Assembly (NCBI GenBank): GCA_964405075.1
Contig: CAYOMP010000114.1
Span: forward strand, 1-9,091
Length of the DNA: 9,091 nt
DNA from: CAYOMP01 sp964405075
GTDB taxonomy: Bacteria > Bacillota > Clostridia > Lachnospirales > Lachnospiraceae
Direction: 5' to 3'
Shown: positions 6,521 to 9,091 of the stretch, one piece after another
Position numbering within the stretch: the first letter of the stretch is position 1
Layout of the letters: each line of letters starts with the position of its first letter
Translations under genes and position numbers: made by a program
The notes under the pieces: model-generated
Seen by the model: the letters and a program-made list of their open reading frames with translations, nothing else
The model's database searches: none
What the model was told of the DNA's origin: nothing

Positions 6521-8209
6521 ATGCGTTACATAAAAGAAGTATTAAAGAAGAATTTATTAGTTACATTTTGTTATATTCTGTTAGGAATATTTATTGCATT
6601 TCTTTCGAATTATAAGGCAGATTATTTCCAGAAAATCATTGATGGACTATCAGATGGAACTCTGACAATATGGGGTATTGTCACTTATGGAATAATTTTG
6701 CTTGCAGGCTATGTTATGAATTATGTAGATGAGTATCCGGCAAAAAAGCTTGAACATGGTATTTATCTGGATTTTAAATTATTAGCTCTTAAAAAAATCA
6801 GAACTATAGACTATTTGGAATATGTGAAGCTGGGAACAGGAAAGCTTGTTCAGCAAATTGAAAATGGTTCAACAGCAGGAAGAAATGTGATTTTCAAATT
6901 CTGGATGGTGTTGCTTCGTCAGTTATTACCATCTATATTATTCAGTATGTATTTTATTACAAGAATAAACAAAAATATCATGTACATATTGCTTAGTGGA
7001 TATTTGATTATTTTTGTAATCTCTAATATATTATTGAAGGTTTTGACACAAATCAAAGAAAAGGTTCTTAATAACGAGGAACTATTGAACCACTATTTGA
7101 TACGTGGATTTATGGAATTGGTAGTATTTCGTGTAGAAAGACAATTTCCAAATGAAATCAAAAAGGCAAATGATGCAAAAAGGGAAATCGTGTCTTCAAA
7201 AGTAAAAATGAACATGATTCATGAGGCATTTTTTACAATATTTGCATTGATGGTTGCAGTGTTGAATATAGGAATTGTATTTTATGCCTGGAAAGCAAGA
7301 AATCTTACTGCAGGTGAAGTGGTAGCATTGATTTCATTAATAGAAAATGCCTATGTGCCAATAGCAATCTTTAATGTAATATATGTGCAATATAAGTTAG
7401 ATAAAGCATCTTATGCCAGATTTGTTGAGTTCTTAGAATTAAAAAATGATGAGCAGTTGTTGGAGGGTACGACTCCAAGTGGAAATGTAGGCGAAATCTG
7501 TGTTAATAATCTTCACTTTGAATATGAAGAAAAGAAGGTCTTTGATGAACTGACATTTACTATAGAAAAAGGGCAAAAAGTTGCCTTGGTTGGTGAAAGC
7601 GGTTCTGGAAAGTCTACACTGATAAAAATCCTTTTGGGATTTTTAAAATATGATAGTGGTCAGATTGATGTTGGAGGAACAGAACTAAAAAGTATATGTC
7701 TAGATGAGTTTTATGACAAAATCGTTTACTTGTCTCAGGATTCTCCAATTTTTGATGGAACAATAAAAGAAAATATCCTATTTGACAAAAATGCCACGGA
7801 GGCAGAGGTATTATCAGCTTTGGAAAAAGTAAGGCTTTCATATTTGGTTGATGACTCTTCGCAGGGGTTAGATACTCAAATAGGTGAAAAAGGTACCCGA
7901 TTGTCAGGTGGAGAAAAGCAACGACTTGCCCTTGCAAGATTATGGTTTGAAAATCCAGAACTTGTTATTCTGGATGAAGCCACATCGGCGCTTGATAACT
8001 TAACAGAAGAGGCAGTTATGCAGGAAGTCGTTGAGCAATTAAAGAATCAGACCATAATAGCTATTGCCCATAGATTAAACTCTATTGCAGGCTTTGATAA
8101 AATCATAGTATTTCGTAATGGTAAAATCACAAGTCAGGGAACTTTTGAAGAACTGATGAAGTCAGACGAATATTTTGCAGAGCTTTATTATGCAAGCAAT
8201 CGAAATTAA
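6521..8209 (+). CDS. ABC exporter, fused membrane and ATPase domains
   Basis: The 562-residue protein is a half-size exporter expected to work as a dimer in the cell membrane. About six membrane helices are seen (near 11-30, 50-68, 126-146, 152-174, 237-258 and 266-288). The ATPase domain (about 325-562) is complete: Walker A GESGSGKST at 358-366, Q-loop Gln406 in YLSQD, signature LSGGEKQR at 461-468, Walker B LVILDEA at 481-487 and the switch histidine His517 in AHR. It should therefore be active. The membrane half does not show its substrate; drugs, peptides or lipids are all possible. There is no N-terminal peptidase domain of the bacteriocin-exporter type and no partner half-transporter nearby. 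AAAGGAG at 6507-6513 is the ribosome site. The attenuator-like leader upstream suggests expression induced by something that affects translation, which would fit a resistance or detoxification role, but this is inference. Confidence 0.93.
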   Translation: MRYIKEVLKKNLLVTFCYILLGIFIAFLSNYKADYFQKIIDGLSDGTLTIWGIVTYGIILLAGYVMNYVDEYPAKKLEHGIYLDFKLLALKKIRTIDYLEYVKLGTGKLVQQIENGSTAGRNVIFKFWMVLLRQLLPSILFSMYFITRINKNIMYILLSGYLIIFVISNILLKVLTQIKEKVLNNEELLNHYLIRGFMELVVFRVERQFPNEIKKANDAKREIVSSKVKMNMIHEAFFTIFALMVAVLNIGIVFYAWKARNLTAGEVVALISLIENAYVPIAIFNVIYVQYKLDKASYARFVEFLELKNDEQLLEGTTPSGNVGEICVNNLHFEYEEKKVFDELTFTIEKGQKVALVGESGSGKSTLIKILLGFLKYDSGQIDVGGTELKSICLDEFYDKIVYLSQDSPIFDGTIKENILFDKNATEAEVLSALEKVRLSYLVDDSSQGLDTQIGEKGTRLSGGEKQRLALARLWFENPELVILDEATSALDNLTEEAVMQEVVEQLKNQTIIAIAHRLNSIAGFDKIIVFRNGKITSQGTFEELMKSDEYFAELYYASNRN

Positions 8210-8394
8210 TTCGCTGATTATTCTAGGTTGTTATGTGTATAAGGAATAGTAATTGTTTAGAAGATTATGGGGTGTATATATTGCGTTAAATATGGAAAAG
8301 CAAATATAGACGATGTTGTATAAATTGATACACTTCTTATTATCAGAAAAGGAAAGTAATAAAATAAAAGTTAAATATAATTAGGATCTAAAAT

Positions 8395-8436
8395 AAATGT
8401 TGAGGTAGCGGATATGTTTCGTTCCTCAGCATTTTT
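8395..8436 (+). terminator. Intrinsic terminator downstream of the ABC exporter
   Basis: An 11-bp stem (8395-8405 with 8424-8434, one G-U pair, core TTGAGG/CCTCAG) ends in a run of five T at 8432-8436. It is 185 bases after the ABC stop. The stretch 8210-8394 holds no gene I can support. A TATAAT at 8376-8381 just before the stem has no fitting -35 box. Confidence 0.8.
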
Positions 8437-8492
8437 GCTTATAATTAAAAAATGCTAGTATTCCAAAACAATTACTCACAGGTGCATTAACA

Positions 8493-8769
8493 ATGCGTAA
8501 TCATTATATCAATTATGTTATGGCAACTGTAGGTTGCAAAAAAGAATATTGAAATTGGTGGTAATTGGTTTGTTGACTTTAAGGCGGGAAATGAAAAGTA
8601 TATTGTATTTAAAAATAAAATACTAAAATATCAGATTGGAAATCAGGCAGAAAAATATTATGTGTGCTCAGAGTGCCGTAAAATGGGTATTTTGGATGAA
8701 CAGATGAATTGGTCGGAATAGGCAGTGTTTTGTGACATATGCTGTAATCTGAAGGGGAACAGAAAATAA
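8493..8769 (+). pseudogene. Decayed small zinc-ribbon gene (frameshift plus in-frame stop)
   Basis: Reading from ATG 8493 (AGGTG at 8480-8484, eight bases before it) gives MRNHYINYVMATVGCKK, then a stop at 8547-8549. Dropping one base in the run of six A at 8538-8543 moves into a frame that continues NIEIGGNWFVDF and on to YYVCSECRKMG. That frame is stopped by TAG at 8719-8721, then continues AVFCDICCNLKGNRK to TAA at 8767-8769. Across the TAG, four cysteines (codons at 8665, 8674, 8731 and 8740) form C-x2-C-x18-C-x2-C, a typical zinc-binding layout. The motif makes sense only if both pieces were once one protein. The frame before ATG 8493 is also open back to 8445 with protein-like sequence, so the original gene may have started further upstream. 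I do not recognise the family. Confidence 0.5.
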
Positions 8770-8790
8770 TTTGGAGTAGTGGTGTAAATT

Positions 8791-9091
8791 ATGAAATATC
8801 ATGCAGAAGTCATTAATATTAGTATAAAAGATAAGAATATAATTAAAAAATATCCTATACTTGATGTTAAAAAAAGATATTTAGGGTTAGTAAAAATATA
8901 TACGATTTCTATACCGGAAGAGGAAATTGAAAACGCAGTGGCAGAATTCCAAGAAAATCTTAATACAGCTTTAAAAAAAGAATGGTATATTACATTTCAT
9001 ACAGCGGAACAGGTAATTGTTGTTTTCAGAAAAAAGATTTTTAGAATGTCTGGAAAGGGAATAACACCGATTCCTCAGAAACGTTTAGACA
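8791..9091 (+). CDS. Small protein of unknown function, 3' end outside the window
   Basis: From ATG 8791 the frame stays open for 100 codons to the window edge. GGAG at 8773-8776 and GGTG at 8781-8784 are possible ribosome sites. The protein is soluble, with no signal peptide or membrane helix seen. It has alternating charged and hydrophobic segments: a KRYLGLVKIYTISIPEEEIE section (about residues 28-47), a helix with many acidic residues, then WYITFHTAEQVIVVFRKKIF (about 68-87). The last pattern recalls a family of small uncharacterised Firmicute proteins with a '..ELIVVFKDKIF' segment, but this is from memory and no function is known to me. It starts 21 bases after the decayed zinc-ribbon gene. 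Confidence 0.6.
   Translation, partial: MKYHAEVINISIKDKNIIKKYPILDVKKRYLGLVKIYTISIPEEEIENAVAEFQENLNTALKKEWYITFHTAEQVIVVFRKKIFRMSGKGITPIPQKRLD

Noticed and set aside
8233..8289. 18-codon ORF downstream of the ABC gene
   Set aside because: No properly spaced ribosome site and no sign of protein-like composition.
8414..8458. 14-codon ORF after GAGGT at 8402-8406
   Set aside because: The ribosome-site-like bases and first codons are the stem and loop of the terminator at 8395-8436; the ORF is most simply a by-product of that stem.
8538..8549. Programmed -1 frameshift at the A-rich run
   Set aside because: The continuing frame is +1 relative to ATG 8493, so a -1 slippery site cannot explain it; gene decay or a sequencing error in the run is simpler.

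Overview
The window looks like chromosome from an AT-rich, low-GC Firmicute, most likely a gut-type Clostridia (Lachnospiraceae-like). The reasons are the strong GGAGG-type ribosome sites, the two-chain iron-sulfur L-serine dehydratase in the order beta-alpha, the Cache/degenerate-GGDEF/EAL protein architecture, and closest remembered resemblances in that group. The placement is inferred from gene style, not from a database search. All genes lie on the + strand.

Layout. Positions 1-195 are the 3' end of a GGDEF (diguanylate cyclase type) protein, closed by a clear intrinsic terminator. Positions 315-2168 hold an NAD salvage pair: a nicotinamidase-type cysteine hydrolase (pncA-like) and nicotinate phosphoribosyltransferase (pncB). 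Together they would convert nicotinamide to nicotinate and then to nicotinate mononucleotide. Positions 2359-4584 encode a membrane-bound sensor with an outside Cache-like domain, an inactive GGDEF domain and an intact EAL c-di-GMP phosphodiesterase domain. Positions 4728-6277 are sdaAB-sdaAA, translationally coupled by an ATGA overlap, which deaminate L-serine to pyruvate.

The most notable part is 6312-6520, ahead of an ABC exporter gene (6521-8209). It has its own promoter with a perfect TATAAT, a 13-codon leader ORF with a strong ribosome site, and four short segments built on the same GTAC-centred word. These can pair in mutually exclusive ways: a terminator-like hairpin, a longer competing hairpin, and a hairpin that hides the exporter's ribosome site. 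This looks like a leader-peptide attenuator controlling the exporter. The inducing signal cannot be read from the sequence.

After the exporter comes a non-coding stretch ending in an intrinsic terminator (8395-8436). It is followed by a probable decayed small zinc-ribbon gene (8493-8769, one frameshift and one in-frame TAG) and the start of a small gene of unknown function that runs off the window end (8791 onward).
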